The notes: generated by a model from the sequence alone, not told the origin. DNA of 64,000 nucleotides from Megalonaias nervosa (GCA_016617855.1 JAECUM010001810.1:1-64000); one strand, 5' to 3'; positions 46,451 through 58,990 are shown, counted from the stretch's first letter. Numbers and translations: made by a program.

Positions 46451-49400
46451 AAAAGGTTCCCCTTACTTATAATAATAGAATATATTAAACCTTTGGATAG
46501 CTGGTTATCAGAGTTGGATATTTCCTTGGGGATCTGTGCCTGCTTCCCAGTCAAGACACTGGAGGTGAGGGCATGGGTGACCATAGCCTCCATGCCAACT
46601 TTTTGTTGGCTGCCTCCTTCAGTCTACTGAAGGAGGACACTCTCAAGAGTTGCACTTCAGTGCCTACTGGAGGTAGTGGCCAAAACATCTTGACATGCCT
46701 TATCCATGTCCATGGTTTTATCAATGGGGCTTTTTCATGTTGGCATTGATGCTGCAGTGGACAATTCCAAAGCCTTATTGGAGAATAGTAAGAACCTTCT
46801 GAATGCTCTCCTAAAGGCAGTGACTTTCTTTGGAGGTCTCATTCCCTCTATTGCTTCTCAGGACTTCAGGGATCAACAAGACCAGTCCCTCACATCAAAT
46901 CATGTCCCATCAAGACTGACCAGAAAGCATGGACACCCTGATTGTTCCCAAAGGCTATCCACAAAGTTTTTCAAAGCCATGCATCCACAGTCCATAAAGC
47001 AACCCTTCTCAGCAATCACACCCTAGCATGGGTCACCGAGGAGGGCAAGGGAGGAAATTTGCAAGCCCTTCTCCCTTTTCTAAGGAGGCAGGGGGCAGAG
47101 CTAGGACTTGATCCCTCTTCTTTGGTGTGTCCCTCTTCCATTAACTCCCATAGGTGCCAGACTATCTCTCTTTTCAGAGGTTTGGTCAAGCATAACGGAT
47201 GATAGTTGGGTCCTCTCATTTATGAACAGAGGATACCATCTTCAGTTCCATACATTTACTCCACTGGTAAGGACCTCCATGTGGTTTCAACAGAACCTGG
47301 TGCAATTAAGGGAAGAGGTGCACTCCCTTCTGCAGAAGGGTGCAGTAGAGAGGGCATTAAATGATTAATCTCCAGCTTTCTACTCTTGGATTTTCCTTGT
47401 TCCCAAGAGGGTGGGAAGTTCTTATCAACCTTTCCACCCTAAACAAATTTTTGCTGGAGGAACCTTTCCACAGGTAGACCACAGCCTCAGTCTGAAATGC
47501 CATAAGGCCCAGTACTGGGTGGTCTCCATAAACCTTCATAATGTGAACTTCCATATCCCAATCTTCCCTCACAGGAAGTACCTATGGTTCCAATGTCATG
47601 TTCTGTTATCTGGCTTAGCTTCTGCACCCAGCATTGGCCAGATTCATGGAAGTATTTGCAGTCCATCTAAGGTCACTGGGGATCCCTATCCTTTAGTATT
47701 TTAACAGCTGGTTGATCCACAATGACCATTCAGAGTCCCTCAGACAGGATCTGACTTAAGTTGGTCTATGATGACCAGACTGGACCTAACCTAGAGAAAT
47801 CAGAGCTGGTTCCATCTCAGGATCTCATGTACATGTATATGGGGTTGAATTTACTCACAAACAGAGGATTAGTCTGTGTTCTGCAGGACAGAGTAGACAA
47901 GAACATGGCTTTGTTAAAGGTGCTTGAGAGCCAAGAACATGTTGTTGGTTTATATATTTCTTTATCTCCAAGGGACCTTGATCTCTGCAGTGGACCATAT
48001 TTCTCACACCTGACTGCACTTGTGCCGTTTCCAGTTCCTACTTCTGGCAAGCTCTACTGAATGCTCAGATTTTCACAGGTCAGGATTTTCACCATTGTCT
48101 AATGTGGTGGTCACATTGGGACTGGTTTCTAACCAGAGTCACCATGCATTCACCCCAAACCCCTCTTTTGTCAATTCACAGATGTGTCAGATTCATATGG
48201 GAAACTCATCTGTAGTTGGGATGACTGATTCTTCAGTTTTTGTGGTCCATTTAGATCCTGCCCTCCACATCAACAATTTGGAAACAAGGGCAGTGTTCTT
48301 AACCCTTCAGAGGTGCACCAGCAAGATAAGAAGTCACTGTGTGATGGTCTCCTCCAACATGTTGAAAGTAGCTTACCTCAGAAGACAAGGAGGCACACAT
48401 ACATGTACACCTTCTCTATGCATGGAGGATTGGAACCTACTTTGCTGGGCAACCTCAGAAGAGATTACCCTCCATTTTGCCACATTCCTTGTGACCTCCT
48501 GTCGCAGTTCAGGGAATCTCTCCTACACAACAGCCCCCAGATTTTCCACTTTCATGTTTGACTCATCTCCACCAGAATGAGTTTCTGAGCAAAGTTGCAG
48601 AGTGTATCATTCAAGCCAGGATACCATCTACATCCAAGGCCTACAGTGTCAAATGGAGAATCTTTTGTAATTAGTACAGTAGGAAACTTATTAATCCTAG
48701 CTATCCCTCGATGAGTGCAGTGGACTGATTTTCTTCTCTTCATTTTTGAAGAGAAACAATGCTCGGTTTCTACCATTAAGGGCTATAGGGCGGTCTTTTT
48801 CAGCACACTCAAAGTTTCTAAAGATCCATCCATCAGTTCGGATTCTCATATTGCTGACCTGATCAGGTATTTTGAGCTTCGGAAGCCAGTGTGTCACTTT
48901 CTAATGCCTAGATGGAATCAGTTGTGCGGCTTGTGGTTTTTAACAAACACCCCGTTTGTTTCTTAGAGTGAAGCTTGTTTCGAGAACCTTACCCTCGAGA
49001 TGGTTTTCTTGCTCTCCATGGCATTCACAAGACCTAGGAGTGAGCTTCATAACCAGTCCATAGAACCAGGCTGTCTGTGGTTGAGTGACAGTTATGAGTT
49101 GATTTCTATCTATCAGCCAGTGTTTTAGCAAAAAGCAAAACAAAAACAGCTTCCATATATAGCTCCACTCTCTGTATGGACCCCTAGTCGCAACTATGTA
49201 CTGGGGATCTTCAAGATTGACTTTTATGCCCTGCTTTTTATTCTGCAGCCACTAAAAAGAGAAGAAAGGATAGAAACTGTCTTTTCCTCTCTTTATGAGT
49301 TCAGCTGATATTTCAGCTTGCAGTATTTCAATGTGGATTGCATTAACTATCAAGAGAGCGTATCAGTCCCTAACTTAGAGGAACCATTGTTTCATGAAGA

Positions 49401-49620
49401 TTAAAGCCCATGAGATTCATGCCATTGCTACTTCATCAGTCTATATAACTCATTAGAGGATGTGATGAATGCTGCATTTTGGTGTTCCCACACTACCTTC
49501 TCCTTTTACCTTCATTGCATCAATGCAAAGGTGTTTCTTCTTTACGGCCTGTTGTCATGGCACAAAAAGTGGCCCAAGTGAAAGCCAGCTTACATTAGTT
49601 GACACTAATTTTATCAAGTG
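46451..49620 (+). pseudogene. DIRS-like retroelement: gag end, RT, RNase H, tyrosine recombinase (dead)
   Basis: Gag-like helical part at 46706-47026 (AVDNSKALLENSKNLLNAL). RT: GARLSLFSEVW at about 47150, LREEVHSLLQKGAVERA, AFYSWIFLVPKR, and VVSINLHNVNFHIPIFPHRKYL at about 47518-47586. The catalytic YLDD is lost and reads YFNSW at 47697-47711. The post-RT motif KSELVPSQDL and LTNRGLVC is at about 47800-47880. RNase H: HINNLETRAVFLTLQ near 48270, LRRQGGTHTCTPSLC near 48380. Recombinase: ECIIQARIPSTSKAYS near 48600, CSVSTIKGYRAVFF near 48755, KAHEIHAIATS at 49403-49435 (family HEIRA, so the catalytic Arg is His), and TTFSFYLHC at about 49491-49517 with the nucleophile Tyr kept at 49507. Many stops and frame changes; inactive. 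Confidence 0.85.
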
Positions 49621-50298
49621 AGTATTTCTTTGTTTTCTTTTCCAGTTTAAGTGGGGTCATTAACTTCCTTGAGAACTGACAAATTCAGCTATGCAATAGC
49701 AACAGGTAACTATTACTGATATTAAAATGAAGTTGGGGGTGAGGTAAAACTAATATTAGTGATGCAGTACTTACCTTTTGCAGCTGTCAGATCCCTTCTC
49801 CCACCCTGCACTAATGCTCTTTGTCCTTAAAAAAATGATGACTATTGAGCATGTGCTGGGTCATAGGAATCTTCAGAAAGCCCCACCCCCATGGGAAGAT
49901 GAATTCTCATCATATCGGTGAAGGCAATTTCTATCTCTGAAAAGAGTAGCTACACGATAGCAACAAGTAATTATTGCATCGTTAAAATCAGTCTCCCCCA
50001 CCAACTACATATTGATGGCCCCTCCATCATAAAACTTGAGCAACTCAGAATTTTGCTCTAAAATATTTAACCAATCAGAAGTTAGCTTTTGAGTAAGATT
50101 TCAAGGTCAGGAGTATCATTTATTACTTGAAATGTTGAGTTAAGTTCAATTACGGCACAGCGAGGTGATATTTAGTGAAGAACTGTAGAGATAGAGAAGG
50201 GGAGGAGGGCACAATTTTTGGTAATCGTAATTATTTTTGGGCCAGATAGGCAAAATATAGGCATGCAAATACTGACAGATTTTATCTCTTCATTTCAG
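49621..50298. other. DIRS 3' side and end of the large intron
   Basis: Two direct copies of a ~40-bp block, at about 49690 ('agctatgcaatagcaacagg') and about 49948 ('agctacacgatagcaacaag'), probably belong to the DIRS terminal region. The acceptor for the last exon ('ttatctcttcatttcag') ends at 50298. Confidence 0.5.
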
Positions 50299-51965
50299 GC
50301 CAAAGAAACCATTCTGAAGGAACACCTTTGTTTCCAAGACAAGAGTATCATGACTCTCCTTCAATATTATCCATTGCAACAAGTTCTACTAGTACTTGTC
50401 TGAATTCCCCACCCCAGCATCATGAACCAAGCCATGTTAATGATTCAGATATGCAAGGCACTGCTACCTCCATCCAAGATCAGCCCCTAAGCCAAAGACG
50501 GGGAGCAAAGTTTGGCATTGCTGACAAGTTACTAATAAAGGCCAGTGAGGGAGGCTATTCCAGTAGCATTGACAAATTAATGATGTCACCAAACCCTGCA
50601 ATCACAAGCCCAAGTGTCTCAGATGCTTCTCATTCTGTTATCTATACCTCACCAGGTATCTTCACAAAAGGTTATACTTCACACCGAAGTGAAAGTAGTT
50701 CATCAGATGGCAGCACAAGTCCAACCTCTGCAGGTATAATGATGATACCCCACGCTCATGGAAACAGGATGTCACAGGGCGGTATAGCAGAATATAAAAT
50801 CAGGACCGGAAACCATCCTACCTCAACTAATACAGTTTTGTATCAAGCCCAAGACAAACCTCGGGACCGTAACAGAAATCCTTTAGATCCTGGGAATTTC
50901 TCCGTCCCAGTAGCATTATTCAAAAACACAGTTGGTGATGTAAAACATGGACATAAGTCTTTGTCCCATAGTATTGGCAAATCTTCTTCAAGTTTCTATT
51001 CTGAGGACTTTGCAGCAACAAATGTTGATGATGTTCATGAAAGACAAGATAACAATCTTGCTGGATCCAGTGGTGCAAGGTCTTTATCAGCTGATCATCA
51101 AAGTAGCCTGTATAACACAGAAGTTATGTCTCCTAACTTTGCATCAAGCAGGAGAGTTACTTCCCCTGAACACCCTAGAGGGGATGTAAGCACTATTGAT
51201 TTTTCCAATGTTGCCAGTATTGACTTGTCCACTCAGTCTGCTATGATTATTGGAAAAAGTACAAAAACCAGTCAGCTTCGAAAAACATCTCGTGACAATA
51301 GCTCAAATGTTGGTTGTGATAGTATGCGCAGAAGGAAACCTGTTAATGTTGTACGCCGATTCTCCGACTCGGGTATTTATGGATCAAACTTTGGCCATTC
51401 ATCACAATTACATGATTACTCATACTCTGACAGGCAGGATAGTTCAGACTCAGACTTGAACTCACTAGTGATTGATTTGGATGAGACATCTGATGTGCTT
51501 GGTACACATAATGAAGGACTTGATTTGAGTCACAAAAGGCCTCGAATTGAATCTACACATATAAAGCAGCCTGAGAGCACCACACCAGGTTATGAAGACA
51601 CTTCATTAGAGCATATCAATTACCAGATGGGTCAGACTCAGGTGAAAAACAGAATGCTTCAAGTTTCTAAGGCAGCACCAGAGCATACAGCCCAAAGTGG
51701 ATCTTCACAAGCCCAGTCTGTCAAAAAATATGGGAAAGGAAATTTTCTTAAAGTTTCTACTGGCTATCAGTGCCGTATTTGTGGCCGAATTATTCGGCAT
51801 ATGAACAATACAACAGCACATATGAGAATCCATGCCACCGTAAAACCATATAAGTGTCAAGTGTGTAATCAGCAGTTCAAGTATGAAGTCGACCGTCGGT
51901 ACCACTTTTCCAAGCAGCACGGAGATTTATTTGCCAAAATGTACATGCCTCATGCACAAACATAA
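50299..51965 (+). CDS. Zinc-finger gene, terminal coding exon (two C2H2 fingers)
   Basis: Likely nuclear DNA-binding regulator. The exon follows acceptor 'cttcatttcag', completes the Gly codon left by 23537, and runs 554 codons to TAA at 51963. Residues 1-450 are Ser/Thr/Asn/Asp-rich and probably disordered; basic patches MRRRKPVNVVRRF (about 51325) and SHKRPRIE (about 51530) look like nuclear-localisation signals. The end carries two C2H2 fingers: CRIC-x12-HMRIH (51771-51833) and CQVC-x12-HFSKQH (about 51858-51923), joined by ATVKPYK, close to the standard linker. Only 15 residues follow. A two-finger C-terminus behind a long tail recalls BTB-ZF proteins such as insect Lola, but no BTB domain is visible and I assign no symbol. 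Together with the exons at 14724 and 23387 it gives at least 648 residues. Confidence 0.92.
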
Positions 51966-52084
51966 AGATGGGAGGCAACACATGACTAAAGAAGTAATCA
52001 AGGTTTAATCTGAAAGTGTTTAAGTTAGCCATTGAATTTGGAATCTGAGTTTACAGGTTACTGCTTGCCTTCAAGGTAAAGTTT

Positions 52085-52090
52085 AATAAA
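52085..52090 (+). terminator. Proximal poly(A) signal candidate
   Basis: AATAAA 120 nt after the stop codon of the zinc-finger gene. No clear GT-rich element follows, so this may be weak. Confidence 0.4.
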
Positions 52091-52507
52091 CCATAATTTT
52101 TTTGTCTGTAACCCAGACTAGTCAAACTATATGAACACAGTACTGCAGGGCACAAATCACCACTTGAAAACCATGGTCTTACATAAACACATAGCAGATT
52201 TTTAATGAACTGTATTTTTTTATTATTTACTGCAAAGAAGTACTCAGCAGAGAATGCAGAATTGACAATAATGACATAAGACATAGAGGATTGCTGTTTG
52301 TAATACAACTTTGTACTTTATATTTGTTTTAATTGATCATCAGAAATATCAGTAAATATTACCTGCAGTGCCAGAAAGCTTCCTTTGCACAGGATGCATG
52401 TGCTGAGTGCAAAATATGACTGTCTGCATAGCTTAATGACATGTCATTCAGCAGGTTACTCTCCACCATACATATAACTTACCATATATACTCACCAATA
52501 AGTTAAA
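52091..52507. other. 3' flank or 3' UTR
   Basis: No coding content; AT-rich. May be transcribed if a distal poly(A) site is used. Confidence 0.4.
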
Positions 52508-52674
52508 AAGTCCAACTGCAAACAGTATAGACCATGGTCTACAATTGTATAATGTGCTGGCTAAATAGCATCTATTTTCTTTGTTCTGCTAATTACTCCT
52601 AAACTGCATAGACCTGTATTTGCAGGTTGTTATGCAACAGCAGATCTGGGTCTGTGCAGTTTGCAGTTGGGCTT
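52508..52674. repeat. MITE-like inverted repeat, copy 2
   Basis: Terminal arms of about 26 bp: 'aagtccaactgcaaac' at 52508 and its inverse 'gtttgcagttgggctt' ending at 52674, both followed inward by a 'agacc' word. The related copy is at 40480-40690. No protein. Confidence 0.7.
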
Positions 52675-52942
52675 ATTAACAAGTATAGACAGCATTTCAT
52701 ATTAACCATGAGTGTCAGTACAGTCTTAACAATCAATTGCAGTTTTTATCCAAGAAACCCATGCTTGACAACAAGCTTACCCATAATTTTGTATACAAGT
52801 TCAGCAGATATTTACAGAGGATATCCTTTTCTTAAGCCCACCTCCTACCCCATAGTCTTATCTTGGAAGAAATACAGTATACAGACAGATCTGGATGTTT
52901 ATTGGTTATACAGTCTATGGTCTCCTATACAGCCACACTATT

Positions 52943-53170
52943 CCATGCAGACTTCCCTGACAGTTTAATCCTATTCAGATTTCCCAAATAGCCACATTGT
53001 GCCATGCAAACTTTCCCTGACAGCATAATTCTATTCCACTTTCCTAAACAGCATCATTGTGCCATGCAGACACTCCCAGACAGCTTAATCCTATTCAGAT
53101 TGCCCAAACAGCCACATTGTGCCATGCAAACTTTCCCTGACAGCATAATCTTATTCAGGTGTTACATCAA
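52943..53170. repeat. 60-bp tandem repeat, four copies
   Basis: Unit 'ccatgcaaactttccctgac', 'agcataatcctattcagatt' and 'tcccaaacagccacattgtg'. Open frames across it are artefacts. Confidence 0.85.
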
Positions 53171-54520
53171 AGCTTTGTGCTCTGTGCTGAGTTTGTGATC
53201 TCCATGCTTTTCTAACATATTTTGCTGCCTATCCATGTGTTGTGTGTAAGTAATGCCACCCAACATCTCCTGTGAGTTGAAGACATCAAAGTTGGGATAT
53301 GATTGGTGGTTGTCCACAGATGTGTACAACAAATTTGACAACTGGATTGATCCCCTGGTTGGGGGGTTTGGGTGATGGGGACACTTTTGCGTATTTGTGT
53401 AATGGGAGGGGGTAGTAACATCGAGAACTGTATGAGGATAATGCTACTTTATTGTAGATCTCCAGTTTAAGGCTTGTTTCTTTTGTTGATGATAAGTTTT
53501 CAGCTTGTTAAGTTCTTGATCCAAACATTGACTACTGTCAGGTCAAGGTAGTTGAAAGCACACATTGATAGAGTGGTTGTTAAAAGGGTGAAAACGTGCA
53601 CTTAAACAGAATTTTAGAGGAATTGTCAAAATGTTGTTGTTTTTTTTTTCCAATATATGAAATCACCTTGACTGCATAGATTTTTTTGTTCCATAGCATG
53701 GTTCTTTCCTTGTGTTAAATTATTTTTTTTACATTTTAGCATGATGAATATTATTTTGTGAAAAGAATCTTTGATTTCATGGGTAGGAATAAATGATAGA
53801 AAGGATTAATTTCTTTAGTCATTTTTATTTAATTTAACCATAATTGTTGTTGGTAAAGTGATTCTGTTTTATGGGTTGATGATGTCTATCCATACATTGT
53901 CTGTTGATCAGGCATCAGCACTAGGTTAGGGGTTTGTGTTTGGTAATTTTTCAGACATTATTGCTAATGGTATCGGATCACATGGTATGTAAATGTTTCA
54001 TGAGGATTACTACAGCCACCAGCGAAAACTATGTCACTGTGAACTATATTTCATGGTTCAGTGATTTTTGCTTGCCTTTGCATTAAGCTCAGTTTCTCCA
54101 GATTTGGGTAGCTGTTGAACTCAGTTGTTTGGGGTATTTTTTTTCTCTCATGCCTGCTGTCTTATATTTTGGTATCTAGCTTCATCATAAAGATTATTAG
54201 ACCCCTTAAGTCAAAACTAGGTCACCGTTGCCTTTATTTCCATCAGAGTGACTTGCATTACTTTGTGTTTCACATGGTTTTTCAGAAACTATCGTCTGCA
54301 TTAACTTGGAATTTAGATGCCTCATGAGAAGTACTACTGTTTTCAGTAAAAGATAAGTCACTGCAGTATTTTATCTACAAATGGTTTCATGTAAGTTATT
54401 TGTCTCCTCAAGGGCAAAAACAGTGAGTCAAAATCCAAACCTATGAGTCTTATTCAAGCCGATGATCAGTTTTCAGTAGTTTCTAAAAAATAATTATATT
54501 GTTTAAATGCACAACAAAAC
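53171..54520. other. 3' flank
   Basis: No exon, RNA gene or strong repeat recognised; T-rich runs near 53640 and 53720. Confidence 0.4.
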
Positions 54521-54522
54521 TA

Positions 54523-55214
54523 TTAGTTATATAATGTGACTAAAGCCAGTAAGGCAATTCCCTTGCCAGAAGCATCTGAACATTCTATATTTGTTAAAAA
54601 TCTTGTTGATGGTTTCATGTCATCAGAAATAATCTGAGCATATATGACAAGGCGTTTATTGTTGGCTATGTCAGTGCTTTTATCTGACATTGCTGTCACA
54701 GATGACGAATTTTGCAGGTCATGTATAAGACTATCTTCAACAACGTTTGATTGGCTCTCCAGTAAGTCTGAACAGGTAGTAGCCGAGTCATACTGATTGG
54801 CAGAATTCTTCAAAATGCCAATGGCATCAATTTCTTCAGATGTTAAGTCGTGTATTAAATTAAGAAGAGATTTGTATTTTAAAAAAGGGATGTCTTCTAC
54901 ACTCAGCCAATGTACACACTTAAGTAGCACTTTCTCTGCTGTCTTGTTTGGAAGAATGTTTTTGTAAACCTGCATTCAAATCTTCCTGGTGTTGTGGACC
55001 TTCAATCAGCAGTTTGTATTCTGGCAACCCAGCATGCCTTGCCAGCGTACTGTTCTGAAAGATATTGTGTTTTGCACATTTGGTCACGGAGTTTTTTGTT
55101 TTTAGTCTCTGTACATATATGGCAAAACATAAAGGCATCTTCACTGTCACATTCTTCACTCGACTTAACTTCTTTTTGAAATCGTAGCCCCTGTGTTTTC
55201 AACCATTGCTGCAC
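54523..55214 (-). pseudogene. hAT-superfamily transposase fragment (ZNF862/ZBED-like)
   Basis: Minus-strand pieces in three frames that align end to end: a zinc-finger-like N-terminus (WLKTQGLRFQKEVK, MFCHIC, then TKCAKHNIFQNSTLARHAG), a linker (LLIEGPQHQEDLNA), and 54975-54523 with LLKCVHWLSVEDIPFLKYKS, NSANQYDSATTC, and STDIANNKRLVIYAQIISDD. This wording fits the hAT-like transposase core shared by ZNF862-type proteins of animals. Frameshifts at about 55095 and 54965 and truncation after ECSDASGKGIA, before most catalytic residues, make it a relic. It is antisense to the zinc-finger gene. Confidence 0.7.
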
Positions 55215-55710
55215 AAATAACGTTTTATCTTACCTCATCTTTGGATGATGAAAGCTCCACAGGTTCAGTAACAATACTATTATTGTCAGTCAGTCATAAA
55301 CATGGTCCAAAAGATAATTTCGTTTATTTCAGATCTATTTTAATTTTTTTGCCTTGGATGCCATTTTCAGTCGAACTCTGACAGATCTTGGAATAACACA
55401 AGGCATACAACTGAACGAATGGAAATTGTTTGCTTCATTGCTTGACAAAGGTGCGCATAAAATAATAATTTCTCATGAGAATCACTTTAAAATCATGTGT
55501 TTATTTTCTGCCTCTTTCTTAAGTGTGGTGATTATGTGGTTCTAACATCCTGTTGCTACAAATTATGTGACAGTTACAGGTCAAATAAGGTCAGCTCCAG
55601 GATCCACACTCAGTTGTAACCCTATTTATTATGATAACATTAGTGTAAGAAACTGATGTGCGCATGTTTTCCCTGTTTGGGAGAATTGTAATCTAGCAAT
55701 TAAAGTAGTT

Positions 55711-55866
55711 AGACCAAACCTTAATTTTGTGTTAATCAGCAAAACATAATATTGAGGTGCATCAATTTACGTACTGGTGATGATTTTTAGACCAAACCTT
55801 TGTTTTTTGTTAATCAGCAAAACATAACATTGGGGTGCATCAATTTACGTGCTGGCAACAATTTTT
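55711..55866. repeat. 78-bp direct duplication
   Basis: Two copies starting 'agaccaaacc' at 55711 and 55789, containing 'gttaatcagcaaaacataa' and 'gtgcatcaatttacgt'. Confidence 0.85.
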
Positions 55867-56001
55867 TTGTGTGTCAAGTCGGTAAAGTTTGTGTATATGA
55901 CACATGGGTAGATAAAACACTGCACTGTGACCTATATTTCATACTCCATTGATGCATTCAGCAGTTTCCTAAACGCTATTACTGCAGAGTGATGTCACTT
56001 G

Positions 56002-56092
56002 ATATATGGGATTCATATAAGAAGTACTACACCATTTAGACAAAGCATATATGGGATTCATATAAGAAGTACTACACCATTTAGACAAAGCA
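56002..56092. repeat. 45-bp direct duplication
   Basis: 'atatgggattcatataagaa' and 'gtactacaccatttagacaa' repeated twice with no differences, so very recent. Confidence 0.9.
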
Positions 56093-56469
56093 TAGCTTTA
56101 CAATCTGGCCATAACACTATTGGCATTTTTTTTTGTTATACTTTATATAATGTTCAGCTTTTTTATACATCATTATTTAAAATGGAGGTAGGAGAAAAGT
56201 GTAAAATATCAATTTTCTACCTGGTAACCATACTTTTGAGAAATGTTTTCATGTTTATTAGTAGTTTCTGACAGATTCAATATTGTACTTGTGTTGTAGC
56301 CCCATATAATGTCACATACACTAAGACCCCAGCTATCCAGACTCCCACCATGTCCCCTGAAAGTTCATTTCTTTGTCAAATACATTGCCAGATCACATTA
56401 ACATTAGGAGAAATTCTTCTACATCATGTATACAGCTGTCTTGGATTCAAGACAAAGGGAAGAAGCTAT

Positions 56470-56660
56470 CCTTTTACCACAGCTATTACTGATTACCTCA
56501 TTATGCCACAGCTGTTACTGATTACCTCCTTATGCCACAGCTATTACTGATTACATACTTTTACCACAGCTATTACTGATTACTTCCTTGTACCACAGCT
56601 ATTACTGCTTACCTCCTTGTACTACAGCTATTACCCAGTACCTCCTTGTACCCAAGCTTT
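56470..56660. repeat. About 30-bp tandem repeat, six to seven copies
   Basis: Unit 'ccacagctattactgattac' plus 'ctccttatg' variants. Confidence 0.85.
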
Positions 56661-58170
56661 TTGAATTATGCCCTTTTACCATAGGCAGCTCCCACCCATC
56701 ATCTGGTTGATTACCAGTTTGAGTTTTTACCCCAGTGTAATAACGGCATCGTGCATTGCCTCTTAGTATCATGCAAGATGGGTTTTTTTGTAAAATACTG
56801 TGAATTAAGGTTTCCTGAGAGATCTGGTAACCTGGTGATAGTTTGAGATATTTGTATCCGTTTGAAGACTTCATTTTTCTCACCTGGTAAGTTGAATGTG
56901 GTATAGTCCAGATTATTTTTGCTCTGCGAAGACTGATCGAATTACCTCATTTGTGTTAATTTGAGAGCTGTTGTTGAGTTATTACAGTATTTGGGTTGCT
57001 ATTTCCCATTTTTTTGTATTTTAACATTTCAGAAAACAATGACAACAAAGTGCACAGCTTGCAAATGTTCAAGGTTAACAAAGATAATCATGATATTTGC
57101 CTCACTAGTAGATAATGTACATCAACAACACCATGTAATGTTTATAGCTCTTGGTCAGAAGGGACAGAAGGATTCTTAGTCCTATGGAAAAATTTGAAAG
57201 CAAGTGATGGTAGGATGAGGTCAGAGTCATCAGAGCCTGACAATTCTAGCTTTCACCCAAAAATGTCATCTGTTTCAGGTATAGTGGTAGATACATGTAC
57301 TTGAATGACACTTCCCCCCTTCAGAAAGTATCATCAGCTGCTATCAGATTTGGACAGCTAGAGACAGACAATTTAATGGCACTAGATGTGTCATGTGATA
57401 CACCAGTCCATTGTGTTGATTAAGGTTAGTTCAGAACACAACAGCACAGTTGCTTTTGTCAGAGGAAGTTTTGTCAGGGATTGGTATCACTGCTTTGTAG
57501 CTGGCCAGCCAACTCCCCAACCAGGCCTCTAGCCTTCCTTTCAGCCTTCCTCCTTGACTTTTGTCCCAGCAAAACATATCTTGTCACTTGCCTGGCCACC
57601 ACTTCCACTTGTGCACCAGGTCCTGTGATTTCATTTCAACAACACAGATCCTGGTCTGTCTGCACATTATGAATGACAAACTGGCTGTTGACTACTTACC
57701 TGCCAAATGAAACCTCAGAGTCATTTCATTGTTGTTGATGTCTAGACTTAACCTGCCATTTTTTGTTGAGAAAAAAATTGTCTTTTTTCCATTTTGTTGT
57801 TTTTGTCTAAAATACTTTTTCTCAAACATGCCCATTTTTGTTCTGATAAACTGCCATTTTGGGAAATCTGCATTAAATACACATTCAGTCTTAATCTTGT
57901 AAAATATCCTCTAAAGCAAGAGGCCCTTTTTTTAAACCGGATTAATTACTTTCTCAAATATTTTCTGATTCCTCCAGTGTAAAAACTGAAATAATCATTT
58001 ATTATAAAAATCTGCGGCATTAATATATTTTTTTAAAACTTGGGTACAGCTTATTTATCCCCGCTTTTATTGTTATGCACCTGCCTTAACATCACCTTTG
58101 ACTTACACCAGCTTATAACATGACCTGCCATCCTGTTATGACCTTTCCATTGGTCTATCTGTTCCATATT
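56661..58170. other. 3' flank
   Basis: No coding support; short open frames without domains. Confidence 0.4.
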
Positions 58171-58990
58171 TCATTGCTGCATGATGAATCAAGTTTGCCA
58201 CAATCTATCTTTACCATGCTTTGTAAGGAAGTTGCATTTAAGGCAAGCAAGAAACTTACAGCTTTTGGGCTTCACTTGTCAGTGTCACATGGCCTTGACC
58301 AAATTTTGTAAATGGATTACATTTGACATAAGAAAGAAGCCCATTGATTTTTGGGTCAAAATGCCATGGTCACAGTTACTGTAGAAAGGAAAAATTATGG
58401 TTTACACACTATATTTTGAGTTCCTTTTTGCCAGCTTTGACCAGATTATGTGGACGACTTGCATTTTGAGACCAGAAATATACCTATTAATATTGAGTCA
58501 CTATTAATATTCAGTCACTTTGACCTTGACCTCTAACAGGTCAAGGTCAAAGTGACTGAATGAAGAAGAAAAATTGAGTTCTACAGAACTACTTAAATTT
58601 TATACCACCAAACCTTTGTAGATGGTGTGCACTTCAGAAAAGAAAAACACCTATTTATGGGGGGGAGGGTGTGTAAAAGGTCAAAATTTAAAGGCAGAGA
58701 AACTGTAAGAGGGAAAATGGTTTCCAAAAAGTAACTCAAATTATATGGCATAAACTATGACCTAAGATATTGGATGGCTTGCATTTGAGATAAGAAAGAT
58801 AACAATGCATTTTGGGGTCAGATGTAAATTTTACCAAGACCAAAATTCAGAAAATAGCTTTCACAGAATAATTCCATTTGTTTCTTTTACCTTTACCAAA
58901 TTTAGTTGATGGATTGCAATTAAGACAAGGAAGAAACTTATTGATTTCAGATTCAAAAGGTCAAGTTTCCAGCCAGTGAATGAGGGTTTT
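58171..58990. repeat. Diverged 'aaggtcaaggtca' repeat family
   Basis: Several imperfect units with 'ttgaccaaattttgtaaatg', 'ggattacatttgacataaga', 'ccattgatttttgggtcaaa' and ending in toll-like 'ggtcaaggtca' words. I associate this repeat style with mollusc and other marine invertebrate genomes. It contains the hairpin at 58509-58561. Confidence 0.6.
58509..58561. repeat. Perfect 24-bp inverted repeat with 5-nt loop
   Basis: Left arm 58509-58532 and right arm 58538-58561 are exact complements; the loop is ctaac. The arms contain TCAAGGTCA, the extended half-site for ERR/FTZ-F1-type nuclear receptors. Confidence 0.95.

Noticed and set aside
47411..48580. Host genes encoding 90-190 aa proteins
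   Set aside because: Successive frames align with DIRS RT, RNase H and recombinase and contain stops between them.
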